Assembly: GCF_949628215.1 (NCBI RefSeq)
Contig: NC_134286.1
Coordinates: 3,720,001 to 3,784,000 of the forward strand
Length of the DNA stretch: 64,000 nt
From: Phalacrocorax aristotelis
Taxonomy: Eukaryota; Chordata; Aves; Suliformes; Phalacrocoracidae
Direction of reading: 5' to 3'
Positions 14,991-26,075 of this stretch are shown in pieces (the stretch's first letter is position 1; every line of letters starts with the position of its first letter). The position numbers and the translations under genes are program-made. Below the pieces are notes generated by a model. The model did no database searches and was not told where the DNA came from. It was given only the letters and a program-made list of their open reading frames with translations.

Positions 14991-15810
14991 AAGTAGTGGG
15001 AGAAGGTAAGAAGCAGCTGCTGCTGCATACGTATATGTCAGACTCAACTCCTTTATATGAAATTTGTCTGACCATCTTTTCAGGTCCACTTGTTCAAGAA
15101 GAAGGGATGGATAAAGGTTAGCAGTATCAACTGACCTGGTTCAGGTGAAGGAGACCTAGGATCCATCTGGTTCCCAGGACTGCTGGGTTTTACTTCTATG
15201 CAACTAAACGAGGTGCCATATGGTGCTTCTGGAGGCTGCCTTACAGTTGGGCATGAGGAGAGGACCGATGCCGTTTACCTAAAACACAATTGATGCCGCC
15301 CTTGCACCTGGAAATTTCAAGCAATTACACGCAAGACCTCCTGAGAACAGGCTTTGCCTCCCGTGACTGATCACCAACTTCCACGTCTTCCACAAGTCGG
15401 ATGTGTTATTGACCTAGCAGGGGTTTGCACTGCTGCCTTCTCTCACCGCCCCTCTCACTTTCTTTCAGCTGTGGCAGGGTACAGGTGTTTTGGCGTTCAT
15501 GAACGTACCACAGCGTAGCGACCGCTGGAACTACCTGCAAAGGGGGCTAAAACTACCTGGGAAAGGGGGCCGGCCCCCGCCTTGCCCTCCTCTCTATCAG
15601 AGCGCCGGGCCGCACCCGCGGGATCTCCTCACGGCCCGGGGAGAGCCCACCAAAACTTTCCTGCCCCGCGGCGCGGAGAGGGAGTTTTGGGTAGCCGGGG
15701 AGAGGCGCGAAGCAGGCGCACTCCCCTCACTCCCTCACACGGCCGGCGGCAGTACCGACCCCGCCCGTCCGCCTCACGCCTCCCGCCCCGCCGCCCAGGT
15801 GCTGCGGACG

Positions 15811-15840
15811 CCGCCGCCCCGCCCCGCCCCGCCGCCCGCC
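15811..15840. promoter_or_regulatory. GC-box (Sp/KLF) cluster
   Basis: Overlapping CCGCCCC/GCCCCGCC units form a 30-bp run about 245-275 bp upstream of the ATG. GC boxes of this kind bind Sp/KLF factors and typically position CpG-island transcription start sites. Confidence 0.6.
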
Positions 15841-15879
15841 AGCCACTCGCCGAGGCCGCGCTGGAGGCGGGCGGGGCGC

Positions 15880-15884
15880 ATTGG
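15880..15884 (-). promoter_or_regulatory. Inverted CCAAT box (NF-Y type)
   Basis: ATTGG inside gcgcattggctgg is the reverse complement of CCAAT with good NF-Y flanks. It lies about 40 bp downstream of the GC-box cluster and 200 bp upstream of the start codon, a normal position for a functional CCAAT box in a TATA-less promoter. Confidence 0.5.
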
Positions 15885-16084
15885 CTGGAGGGCGCTGTCA
15901 TTCTTCCGCCCCGGCGGCGTTGGGGAGGGGTCTGGGCGCGGGGCTGGCGGCGGCCGCGGCGTGTGGGAGGGCGGGCGCGCGGCGCTGTTTTTAGTAGTAC
16001 CGCAAAGAGCGCGGGGAGAGTGCGCGCGCGGGGCTGAGCCGAGCCGGGCTGAGGCGAGCCGCGGCGGGGTTAGCCGGGCTGGCC

Positions 16085-16572
16085 ATGGCTGTCTCCGCGC
16101 CGCCCGTCATCGCCGCAACTTCCAGCGGCGGCGCGGGGGGCTCGGCGGGCTTGTTCCGGGCGGACCCGCTGTACTCCAGCCCCGCCGAGTCCCCGCGCCT
16201 CACCAACAGCCTCGTCAACAGTTTCCTCTCCGCCGGCAGCGGCGGGGCCGGCGCGGGCGGCGGCGGGGGCGGCGGCGGCAACGAGTGTAAGATGGTCGAC
16301 CTGCACGGGGTGAAGGTGGCCTCGTTCCTCGTGGAGGGGCAGGAGCTGATCTGCCTGCCGCAGGTCTTTGATCTCTTCCTCAAGCACCTGGTGGGGGGGC
16401 TGCACACGGTCTACACCAAGCTGAAGCGGCTGGATATATCGCCCGTGGTGTGCACGGTGGAGCAGGTCCGCATCCTGCGGGGGCTGGGGGCCATCCAGCC
16501 CGGCGTCAACCGCTGCAAGCTCATCACCAGGAAGGACTTCGAAACTTTGTACAACGACTGCACCAACGCGAG
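16085..16572 (+). CDS. DACH2: DACH2 coding exon 1 (partial gene)
   Basis: DACH2 is a nuclear Ski/Sno/Dac-family corepressor or cofactor in the Six/Eya/Dach network; in chick it has been linked with Eya2 and Six1 in muscle development. This exon gives residues 1-162 plus two bases of codon 163. The ATG has a strong Kozak context (gccATGg) and no upstream ATG follows the likely start region. The N-terminus (MAVSAPPVIAATSS, then LFRADPLYSS and NSLVNSF) matches DACH2 rather than DACH1, whose N-terminus is much longer and rich in Ser/Gly. Residues 56-65 are a nearly pure glycine run. From about residue 67 begins Dachbox-N, the winged-helix-like Ski/Sno/Dac DNA-binding domain, including the family CLPQ motif at 90-93 and the conserved LKHLVGGLHTVYTKLKRL and GLGAIQPGVNRCKL blocks. 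The exon ends in CTNA(R), where the known gene splices in phase 2. The C-terminal Dachbox-C coiled coil must lie in later exons outside the window. Confidence 0.95.
16250..16279 (+). repeat. In-frame GGC glycine-codon run
   Basis: Repeated GGC/GGG codons encode the glycine run at residues 56-65 of DACH2, linking the N-terminal tail to Dachbox-N. Such tracts vary in length between species and alleles and are difficult to sequence. Confidence 0.8.
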
Positions 16573-16578
16573 GTGAGC
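16573..16578 (+). other. DACH2: Exon 1 splice donor, phase 2
   Basis: The sequence reads CGAG|GTGAGC, a near-consensus 5' splice site. It cuts after the second base of codon 163, matching the arginine that follows CTNA in DACH2 proteins. Unspliced RNA reads AGG TGA, so the frame stops at once. Confidence 0.9.
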
Positions 16579-17061
16579 CGAGAAACTTTGCTCGGTCTCC
16601 GGCCGCTGGGGAGCCGTGCCCGGCGTGCGGCGCGGTGCGGTGGGGGCGGCGGGTCCCATCCCGCTCCCCTCCCCTCCCCACGGCATCCCGCTGTGCGTGG
16701 GGGGGGGCGGTGTGCGTGGGCTGCGGTGCGGTGCTGCCGGCGGGGTGGGGTGGGGTGGGTGAGCAGGGCGGCCGTGCCGACACGGCAAACTTTGCGGGGC
16801 TCCCGCAGCCCCCGCTGTGGCCGCGGCCGCCGGCAGCGGGGCGACTCCCCGGCCCGGGCTCCAAACTTTTCCCCTGGCCGGGCGGGCTGAGCGCTGCCGC
16901 ACACACCCCCTCAAAAAACCACCCGCGAAACCCCTGAAAGTTCTCCCCGTTATTCTCCTTCCGCCGAAAGCTCCGCTTCCCCTCGGGATTCCCCGCTCCC
17001 GCCGGGGCCGGCTGGGCTGCTGACGGGCAAACTGTTGCTCGGTGTCGATCCGGAATAATTT

Positions 17062-17068
17062 TACGTCA
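17062..17068 (+). promoter_or_regulatory. CRE-like site next to a C/EBP-like half site
   Basis: TACGTCA followed by CGCAATG lies within the CpG island about 0.5 kb into intron 1. The first word resembles a cAMP-response or ATF half-palindrome and the second a C/EBP half site. Pairing of these two occurs in composite bZIP elements; here it is only a sequence match. Confidence 0.35.
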
Positions 17069-17336
17069 CGCAATGAAGAGGTTCGGTGCGGTCCCAGCCC
17101 CTGCCCTGCCCCGCTTAAATCGCGGAGCCCAGCGCGGCTCGTGGTCGTGGGAGATCGCTGCCGGCACCTTCCTACTTTGGGGTTATAATCCTGGTTTGTG
17201 ACCTCAGGGCTGCTGCCTTTGGAAATGATAACGGTCTCCCCCCGCCCCGCATCCTCCGGGGGCTCGGTGGCGGTAGGCAGTGCAGCGGGTAGGGTGCAGG
17301 ACGGGGTGCTCGGAGGTGACGCTTCCTGGCGAGGCG

Positions 17337-17376
17337 GCTCTGCGGGAGGGTTTGCAGCTCTGCGGGAGGGTTTGCA
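17337..17376 (+). repeat. Two-copy 20-bp tandem repeat
   Basis: The unit gctctgcgggagggtttgca occurs twice without a gap or mismatch, at the 3' part of the CpG island inside intron 1. Two identical copies suggest a recent slippage duplication and possible length polymorphism. Confidence 0.85.
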
Positions 17377-17445
17377 TCTCGGCGTGCTGCCTGCAGGAAA
17401 CTTTCTTTGCAGAGGTTGTTCCGGAGAGCTCTGAGCGCGATAGCT

Positions 17446-20400
17446 GACCTGCAGCATGCAAATCTTTAGTAATTTTGGGTTTTGTTTTTTTTTTTCCAGT
17501 CGCTGTTTCTAACTGCTGAGCACCGAACGTGTTGGGTGGGGTTTTGTTTTCTTTTTTTTTTTTTTTTTACGAGCACCTCAAGCACGCGCTAATTCGGGGC
17601 CTGATCCTGTTCTCGCTGCTGTGAGCTGCAGCAGGAGCAGACCGGACGCCCGTTCTTGAATAGCAGTATTTGTTTTCTTTGAAATTATTTTATGTTAAAG
17701 GTGACATTTTAGAGATGCTCGCACCTAATTCCTACATCTGTTTATTTGAAGCATGTGCTTTTTCGTGTTTTTTCTATAACACCTTCTCCCACTGCCTGTT
17801 TCTATGTCGTGACATCACAACTATGCCTTATTAAAAGGATGGTGTTATAAGTAAGGTCTGAGACAAGTGTATTTGAATAAAATTAATTTCAGATTACTAA
17901 GGGACACATATAACATGTAAATGCCTCTCCGAAATGTTTCGGAAACTCGACCGGTGTGAAAGGTGACCGTTCAAGAAATACGTCTTCTCAATTTCTGTGA
18001 CTCTGCCGAAGTTTTTCCTTAGGGAAATGCGGGATCTGATCTGATGGTGCAGCCTTTAGATGCAGTCTGATGATTTCTGCTCTCTAACAACCAACGATTT
18101 AAGATCAAGAAATGCTGAAGCGTTAAACGTTTAGAACTTGTATTTCGTGACTTTTTTTTGTTCCTTTGACAAAGACTTATGGCTGTGATAGGAAAAGGGA
18201 ATAAGTAATGCGAGGAGCAGCTGAGAAGGGAGGCTGGGGGAGCTGTAAGTGAGGAGCCAAGTGATGCTCTGAGAGGGTCTGAAAGGAGCAGTTAGTGGAG
18301 CGAAGAGCTGGTCCACGACTGAAGATATGGCGGGAGCACCATTGAGGGAGGATTTAATAGGGCAGAAGCATATATGGATGGAGTCAAAGCTCTCCACTCA
18401 GTACATTCAACACGTGCGTAAGCACAAGCTCTCCCAGCCTAGTTAGGAGGGCACTGTGTATTTTTGCCTGTTCAGGAATAGCAGATCCCTTTACCTTTCC
18501 TAAAATGCTTCTCATTTATGGAAGCGTTGCTCAGCCTTTGTTTATACCTCTTGAAAACGCCACTGGTTCAAATAACCTACTGATGTCAATGTGTTTTGCA
18601 TTCGTGGTTTCAGGTGTAATGCACGATAAGTGTTATCAGCACATAGGAAACTTTTCTCAAGTATTCTAACTTAACAATGTTAATTGTATTCCATCATGCT
18701 GATCGAATGCTTAATACATCATTTTATTTAAGGATTACTTCTTTCCTTGAACAACCCATACTTAATGGGGGAGAATGTTGGGTAAAAATAGCTAAATACA
18801 CAAGTGATCTGATTTTGGTTTGCTGTGAAGTGACCTGGGAAACACTGCAGTGCATGGTACCAACCAAATAAAATGTGATGGAACTGTTGCAGCTACACGT
18901 ACGGGATTTAGGTTCTGTACCTGGGAAGCGTAGTCTTGGAAAAATGTGATCTTTTAGAAGCAAACCTTTCGATTTGTATTGTTCCACTGTGTGACTCCAG
19001 CATTACTTTCAGCTTTGAATATTGTGCTTTTGTAGTATATGTTTTTTTTAATTTATAGAGACACATCTATACATTTGAATACTGTAGAAGTACTGCATTA
19101 AACTCAAGAGCTGCCAGAAAAAAAGCAGTAGGAAATGCTGGCTGTCATTGTTGTCAGTGTTAGTTGACTTTTAAGAGTCAACTAACAATCTCTTACGTTA
19201 GTGTACACTTTTAAAAATTTTTTTAATTGGAATACAAACACCAATTATATATAATTGAAAAAAGAGAACTACTTTTCCTGCTTACTCTGTTGTATTTTTT
19301 TTTGTTGAGCTTGTCTACAGAGCTCGTAAGAGCTGCAGAGAAATATACCTGTAAGTGAAAGGTTTTTTTGTATGTTTATATTCTGTGTATGTAATCTAGC
19401 ATCTTTGACCTTTCGATTTCTTTTTTTAAACAGTAGGTGTATAACTTTCATTCACGTGTAAACAAAAGTGTTCCTAACTTTGATTGTCGTTAGCCATCAT
19501 CATGTAATCTAACTTGGAAGCGACATTTGTAAAATGAAACTAACCGTTCATTTCATGACAGGTAGCATCTTCAGGTGAATAGCGACTACAACATATATAC
19601 AAAATTTAGTTACTAATTTGTGATACGTTAGAAGATTACTTACATTATGGCCATGTGCTTAATTTTAGTAGTAAAGCATAATGTTTACTTAAAGTAGGAA
19701 ACTATAATAAGGTTTTATTTAAAAAACAAATGTAAAACTGTAGTGAAAGTATTTTTATGCTGGTAAATATATCAGTCCTTAAAATTAGGATTATATGAGT
19801 ATGATCGTAACCTATTATGCAGGGTTTCTGTATTTGACGGATGCTGTTGGCTACTGAAAAAGCATAGTGTTGTCCTGGAGTATTCAGTGAATAGTAAGAA
19901 TACTTCCCAGACAACAGCATTTCAGTACATGGCTACTGTTTATAATTTAAAGTATCCAGTTAAGCCAATATTTTGTATTACTTTGGCCATTCACAAACAA
20001 TAAAAGGCTTTAGGCATGAATTTAAGCAGCAAATGCAGACATTTTATTTTATGAGATAATGAGGGTCTAGTCATGTTGTCTGTTAAAGGCTACCCTATAG
20101 TCAGCAATGTTCTCTTTTAAGAGAATGATGTTAAGATTACAATTGAAGCAATCCAGTCTTGTAGCACTGCACAGAGCTTCCTTGTATATTGATTTTAAAT
20201 GTGGACATCTGATGATATAAACTCCTTCGACTAAGTAAATGTTCAGTATGCATTCAGACTTGGCCAAACTTGTGAATTTTGGAGGTGGTAGCATGTTCAA
20301 ATAAAAACAATGCTAGATTTCTCAGTTTCCTTTCCTTCCTTGGATAGGAGACTCACTTAAAACATTCTCGAGAGAGATCACTGGCATAGTAGATTCTGCT

Positions 20401-20934
20401 GGAGATGCAGAGAGGAATTTTTCCACTTTCTGAACAGATTAATGATACTTCTGGAAAAATCCCTCTTTCTTTTTGGACATCTTGAAAGTCTGTGCTTGTT
20501 CAAAACTGCTAAAATACTTGAATATTTTCACCAGAAGCGTATATAATCTGGCGAAGCCTTGATTAAAATTCCCTTCTTTTTTCAGGGCAATAGAGCTCCC
20601 GGTTTGAAGTATAACATGCTTCTCCTCCAAAATGGAGTATTTGTATGTTTCCTGCATGTGTATATGCATAATACATATGTAATTTTCTACTGAGACTTCT
20701 ACAACTGAAAAATTCTGTTTTTGTAGCAAAGACAAAAAAGCTTAACAATTAGGTATTAATGATATTCTTGTTGCATATTCAAAAGGTCTTTGCAAGCATT
20801 TCTTCTCCTTTTTTTCTTTTCACCATTTCAACCTGCAGAACTCTTCACTGTCACTTCAAATCACACAATTCTACAAAGATAAAACAACATTTAAACTCAT
20901 TTGCTTTGGGAGGGAAATTGAGCATTTGCACCCA
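17446..20934 (+). other. Intron 1 segment, no gene
   Basis: AT-rich intron following the CpG island. It contains two long T runs (about 17487-17497 and 17552-17568), an AATAAA hexamer at 17876-17881 and a perfect 12-bp inverted repeat at 19158-19187. I see no mobile element and no credible coding frame. Confidence 0.7.
19158..19187. repeat. Perfect 12-bp inverted repeat, 6-nt loop
   Basis: Arms tgttagttgact and agtcaactaaca pair perfectly around the loop tttaag. It could form a small hairpin in RNA or a cruciform in DNA. No terminator or insertion context is visible around it. Confidence 0.8.
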
Positions 20935-21235
20935 ATAAGCCTGATTGTGGAACTGCATGCAAATTGTGTTTTGATTTATCTCTTTTGCACTTTTTTCCAT
21001 TTGAATTGATCTTGCATTAATTTTGCCAAGCGGCTCTGTGAGGCTGCAGATGTTGCCCTGTGTTTAATAAATCAATGAGACAGATCTGAATGAATCACTT
21101 CAGATGGATTCTCTGCTCGGTTTGATGTCTAGATGTTATTCTTAGCTTGTTATCATGACAGATGCATTAATGTTCCCATACACTGCCAGCAATGTCAAAG
21201 AGATTGAAGCTTTTAAAGTGGCGGTATCCCCTTTT
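20935..21235. promoter_or_regulatory. Candidate conserved intronic enhancer A
   Basis: About 300 bp of non-repetitive sequence dense in developmental factor words: a perfect octamer ATGCAAAT at 20957-20964, several TAAT cores, TTTAATAAATCAATGAGACAG, and atcatgacagatgcattaat, which joins a TGACAG (Meis/TGIF) core to a homeodomain core. The texture differs from the surrounding low-complexity AT-rich intron. Dachshund genes are known for conserved noncoding enhancers in long introns. I cannot test conservation here. Confidence 0.4.
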
Positions 21236-24200
21236 CCCCCTTCTGTTGGAATAACTAAATTGCCTTTAGGAATAGGTCAAAATATAAATTTAATCATGAC
21301 ATCACTGTGGGGAAGATGCTAAACTTCTGATCATATTGTAATACAAAGTCAGACAAATACAGTTCCGTACAGAAAGATTAATTATTCTAAAATAGTGGAG
21401 ATCAATATTAAAATCTAAACATAGGATAGCTCCTTAATAGAGTAACCACTTTCTCAACATGAATATTTCATTGTAATAGGAATGATCCAAATAAATAATA
21501 TAAGACTAGATCATGTTAAAAGTGTAGCTATAAATAGAATATCATTGTGTCCAAATTGATTACAGGCTGAAGTAAGGCTTTTTCTCTTTCTTTTTTTAAT
21601 ACTAATAATTTTATTTTAAGGGTAAATGTGTCTGGATTCAACATCAGTTAGATGTAAAATAGGAGAGCTTGTATATTATGTTTCTGTTACCACTTACCAT
21701 TTAGTGCCAGATAGGTTAGAAAAGTTGTTGGTCACCGTTAATTTCTGATCTGTGTAGTCTGGTATCCATTATCTTGGACAGAACCTGTGGAACACAAATC
21801 GTAAGAGGTTGGAATGTGTCTTTGTGGAACAGTTTTAAATTCTGGAAAGGATTGTACGAAGTACTCTGCCATGAATAATGAAGATCTATTTCCCAAGTAG
21901 GCTACGCACAGTTTTTGTTGGCTTTTATTCTTTGGTCTTTATTAAACCACTTGTGGTCTTCCTTGTTTTTCTTTAGAAGATAAAATAGTATTTTGTGATT
22001 TGCTTCAGTCATTTTGTTAAACCTGATCTCTTTCTCTGTGACGGTTTATTTTAGTGTTAAAAATTATCGCGAATGTTCCTTTGCCTAATCTCTCCCCCAA
22101 AGAGAACTTTGACTTTTTGTCATTAAGGCTTCTGAGAATAAATTGGAGAAACTGGCTGTAACAGATCTAGATTTATGTTGGCATTCTTGGTATTCTTGCT
22201 CCAGTAGTTCCAATTTGATAAAGGAAACAATATATGTAATAGAAATTCACAGTTTATTCAAATGAGTTGGAGCTTTAGCATTGTTATATTTGCCTTTCTT
22301 TCACCAATATATCAATGTGTGGCAATAGCATTATACTTAGAAAGCTTCCAGAAGTGACCAGCTCACTAATGGGAAATTATTCTCACACTGGGGCTATGGT
22401 TGGACACGCAGCCTCTGTTTGTGTGCACACATTTGTTCTAAAGGCAGGTGAAAATCAACTTGGGCAGAACCGAGGAGCACAGCAAAAATCACTGAATTAG
22501 AAAAGAATGTTTTGTTGTATGGCGGTGGCCTTCCAGTGAGAAACTAGTATCTACCTAGTTCGGTAATTTTGCAGAAAACATTTAAAATGAGCATTCTGAG
22601 ATGTTTTAAAGATGTTTATTTCATTGCTTGCAGGCTGGAATTGCCCTGTGTAAGAGCTGTTTGTCAGTATCAGTATTAAAAAGGTGTTGAAATCTGGGCT
22701 GTAAGGTCTCTGTTTTGACTTTGCTGAGGTGAGCCTCCGTTTCATGCCAGTCGAAGTTTGCCAGAACAAGGGCAAAGAACTTAGAAATATTTCTAGGATC
22801 TGAACCCTTCTCGTCAAAGGTGGGACGTACTTCCTTAAACCTGCATTTAAAAGAATTAGGCGTATGTGACATTTTCAGACAGGCGCTATGCTTTTGGGTC
22901 TGGTCTTGTTCTTGCTGGACGTAGGATTTTTACTATTTTCTGTGCCTGTTCCAGAAATGTTTATTTCAGATTTTCTGAAGTTACTTAAAAATACCTAGAA
23001 AGTTCCCATCTAGTTTCTTTTATAAGTTCTTCATGTCATTATCAGTGTAGTAAACCCCTGTAGGTGTATGGAAATGAAGCATTTCAGTGTTTGTTTAGAT
23101 AAACAATACTAATAGCAAACCCAAACATGATGAGGATACTTTAGAGTTCCTGCCATCTGTGACGTGTTCCTTCAGTGTAAGCTAAGGCAAGATTTTTGTC
23201 TGTTATGATTAAACATGCATTACCAAGCACGGGTACATTAGCTAGTAATGATTCTTTGTGATTTAGATTTATCCTGCTTGATATTAGAGCTGTCCCTTGA
23301 GGCTACGTGCTTTTGATCTTCGTCCCCTCTTGGTAAAGCATGGTTATCCAGAGTGACTTAGAGTTTCCCCTCTCCCCCTGTTGTTCAACCTGTAAGAAAC
23401 ACCGATACCTATTAACTTATGTACTTTGATACCTGACCCAGAAGGTTCCGATATACAAATCCTATAAAACATGAATTTGTTTGCTTCTGTTTTGGTAGCA
23501 CAGCTATGTTGTTTTGTGTGCGTGTATAAAGTTTGTCACTAGCAAGCGTGGGGAGATTATATTTCCTCATCAGTACATCTTGACCTGCTAAGTGCATTTT
23601 GCTCATTAAAATATATTGTGTCAGAGTCTTTCTTGACTCAGTTACAAATACCGCTTCCCCAAAAATATGTGCAAGAACCGAACCAAATGAATAGTGTTCG
23701 CTTCATTACTGAACAGTGCCTTCAAGTGTAATGTTTGGCAGTGTATATTGTTGTGTATATGTTAAGGAATAAAATGTTCGATTGCAGTTTTGTCTGATCT
23801 TATCAAGTTTCTGGAAATTGATATCTGGTAACAGCATTTAACCTACATCTAGTCTATCTGCTATTTATGTGATGGGTTAAAAAGAAAAAGTAGTATCGAT
23901 CTGTCGCTGGATTAAAGTTTGAGATCGGCAACAGCATGAGCGCAAAAGGCTTTTTTTTATGATTTCTCAGCTTGCCATTGATCTACCAGTTTTATTGCAT
24001 TCATTATTTATTAAAAGAATTTGCAAGCTAAACATAACGTTAAGCTAGTTTGCACACAGGGACTGCACTTAGGAAATTGAATGGAAATTGCATTAGAGAT
24101 GAACATCTGTGCTATTTTTCCACTCATGTGTTTATGGGTTTGTATAAAAGGTGTATTGGATTAACAGTTATAACCATTATAGCTTGCAGCAATATGTTAG

Positions 24201-25918
24201 AACCCGAAGCATTTAGTAGTTATTTAGGAGGGAGACTCTTTTTACTTACACTAAAAAGTATGGTAATGCCATCACAAACAGTGCTTTTATTGGATTACTC
24301 TTTATTAATGGGCTTTTTACTAGTAATGTGTAAAATTTGAGGTATCTAGCTGTATTATGCATATGTTCTATTATCTATGCTACATAAAGCTCCATTCATG
24401 TTGTCATTAATTGAAGGTTTCTAGTGACAGTATTAGCTAAGGATTTGGCACACAGACACCAAAGTATTGCAATGAAATGTATTTTATTATATACAATAGG
24501 AATGTAAGTATTGAAAAGATCCTTAATTTACGTTCCTTCAAATTTTCCCCCAGCAATTCAACTGGTTTTCTGTTCTTTTTTTTAGCTAGGTAGCTTCTGT
24601 GATGTGTATCATATCAGCGAATCCGGTGAAAATATTAAATATTTTGAAATCTTCTTCCGCTTCAATTCACAAGTTCAGTTGCCCTCAACGCTTGCTGTAG
24701 TTGTGTGTGATGTGAAGTGTAGGGTAGGCGTAGAATTTTGAGTTCGTTTCCTGTAATGATTTGGGATATTTTCTTTTTTTTATTACACTCCTCCTATAAA
24801 ACAGATTACTTTGCTTGAATACTTGGTGGTTAAATAGGGAAAAGCAAAGGAAAAATTACTTTTTGGATGGGTGAAAAGTATAGTTTTAGAATCAACATGT
24901 TAACTGTTTTATTTGGTCTAAAAGTATGTGCAGTCTAGTCTGTTTGACTAGAAGATACTGAAATATGTCATGTTTTGCATCACCAGCGCACTGCTTTCAG
25001 TTACTCTAGTCAAGACTCAACCTGATACATCTCACCAGCTTGTAGGCCGGCCTGTTAAGGGTTTGCTCTGCTAAGAAGCAGAAATGTTCTTCATGCCAGA
25101 AGGTTGTGCTTATTCTTTTGAATGCCACCTCTACTTTTTGTTTGTTTCTGCTGAGATGAACCCCTTCAGGTCCTATTAGTGTGTTGAACAGAGGTGACTC
25201 TGATTTTTAGTTGACAGAATCTCAATACTGTTTTTCTGCGTTGTTTTGCATTCACTGTTCTTAGCCTTCATCACTGTTGTTCCCAGCCATAGTCTCCTGT
25301 GATCACAATTTTCATATCAGAAACCACAGGCTACCCTGTAAGTAAAAGTAAAAGTTAGATTTTATATATTACTTACATAAATCCCATATTTGTATATGTA
25401 CACACATTGAGTGGTATAACATACACACATACACATAAAAAGCAATTTATACTCAATTTCTGGATTATTCTAAAGCCTATCTTCCAAACAGTGGAAATTA
25501 ACTTAGATTTTTTTGAAAGTTTTGCAGACATATTTATGAAGAGAGAGGCTTTGGAATAATCCAGAAATTTAATTTAAATTGCATTTGGTATGGACACAGG
25601 CTAAATTTCCAAAATGGACTTTGTATGGCTATATGAGCTCTCTTGGTGTCCTTACTAGAGGTCTTAAATTTTTTGTATTTTTCATAGCCATGTAAGTAAC
25701 ATTCTCAGCATGTAATTTCATTTCTGTCCAATTTGTGGCAAGGGAACTCTTAGCTTGGAGTACCCTCATGGTACTACCAGTCAACAGAGTATTGAGTTGT
25801 TTTTCTCTCCCGTTTCCAAACTGGTATGGATAGTGGAATTAGAATACTTTTAGAATAAAGTTAATTGAAACTGTTTTATACCGTATGTGTAACCATAGAG
25901 TTCCAACTCTAACGTGTT
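21236..25918 (+). other. Intron 1 segment, no gene
   Basis: Ordinary AT-rich intron. Two overlapping open frames occur on the minus strand near 22551-22872 (83-88 codons), with no recognisable motif. A 14-bp palindrome (tagaaatatttcta) lies at 22782. I found no mobile element before the CR1 fragment that ends this segment. Confidence 0.65.
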
Positions 25919-26075
25919 TCACGGAATCACAGAATTGTTGAGGTTGGCAAGGTCCTCTTGAGATCATCTGGTCTGACTCATCAGTTTAAGCAGGGTCGGC
26001 TAGAGAACTGGGTCCAGCCTGGTTTTGAATATTTCCAAAATGGAGACTCTCAGCCTCTCTGGGCAACCAGTTTAC
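25919..26075 (-). mobile_element. CR1 non-LTR retroposon, truncated 3' end
   Basis: Read on the + strand, cacggaatcacagaattgtt, then gaggttggcaaggtcctctt, then gagatcatctggtctgac, and further on gagactctcagcctctctgg followed by gcaacc match the reverse complement of the avian CR1 3' region. The element is therefore on the minus strand and retains only about 155 bp, the usual severe 5' truncation of CR1 copies. The typical terminal octamer repeat has decayed. Several mismatches indicate an old copy. The 26076-26340 sequence beyond it is not recognisably CR1. Confidence 0.85.

Larger units (their letters stand above)
1..15549. other. Upstream flank of DACH2, no gene found
   Basis: This is AT-rich, CpG-poor sequence with no open frame longer than about 95 codons and none that resembles a known protein. 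The short frames lack convincing coding character. Contents I can point to are an imperfect ATC-type microsatellite near 5098-5133, a CTCF-like site at 10038, a homeodomain-site-rich block at 12125-12325, a 12-bp E-box palindrome at 13329 and a purine-rich tract near 14860-14990. I recognised no CR1 or other mobile element here. It is best read as intergenic DNA in front of DACH2, with possible distal regulatory sequence. Confidence 0.75.
15550..17445 (+). promoter_or_regulatory. CpG-island promoter of DACH2
   Basis: GC content and CpG density rise abruptly near 15550 and fall back near 17445, spanning the proximal promoter, 5' UTR, coding exon 1 and the first ~0.9 kb of intron 1. No good TATA box is present; a weak T-rich element (gtttttag, about 15987) precedes the 5' UTR. 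Transcription probably starts at one or several sites in about 15900-16060, a region without an upstream ATG, so the reading frame at 16085 is the first in the leader. CpG-island promoters without TATA are usual for developmental regulators and are often Polycomb targets; the latter is expectation, not observed. Open frames on both strands through the island reflect a lack of AT-rich stop codons. Confidence 0.9.

Noticed and set aside
15490..16290. Open frame of 266 codons through the promoter and 5' UTR
   Set aside because: It is Arg/Pro/Gly-rich sequence from a GC-rich, stop-poor CpG island in a different frame from DACH2, with no domain.
16450..16890. Alternative + frame crossing the splice donor
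   Set aside because: It is out of frame with DACH2, runs into intron and has Arg/Gly-rich composition only.
16070..16906. Minus-strand open frame of 278 codons
   Set aside because: Shadow of DACH2 exon 1 and flanking GC-rich DNA, with no recognisable domain.
16411..17457. Minus-strand open frame of 348 codons antisense to exon 1
   Set aside because: Long antisense frames are expected over CpG islands. The product is low-complexity Pro/Arg/Ala-rich and overlaps the true exon.
20957..20964. Perfect POU octamers as individually significant sites
   Set aside because: The same 8-mer also occurs near 5057, 8684, 17456, 30309 and 31680, about the number expected in AT-rich DNA. Only clustering with other sites is informative.
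22782..22795. 14-bp palindrome tagaaatatttcta as a heat-shock-type site
   Set aside because: The spacing is not that of a heat-shock element, and palindromes of this length are expected a few times per window.
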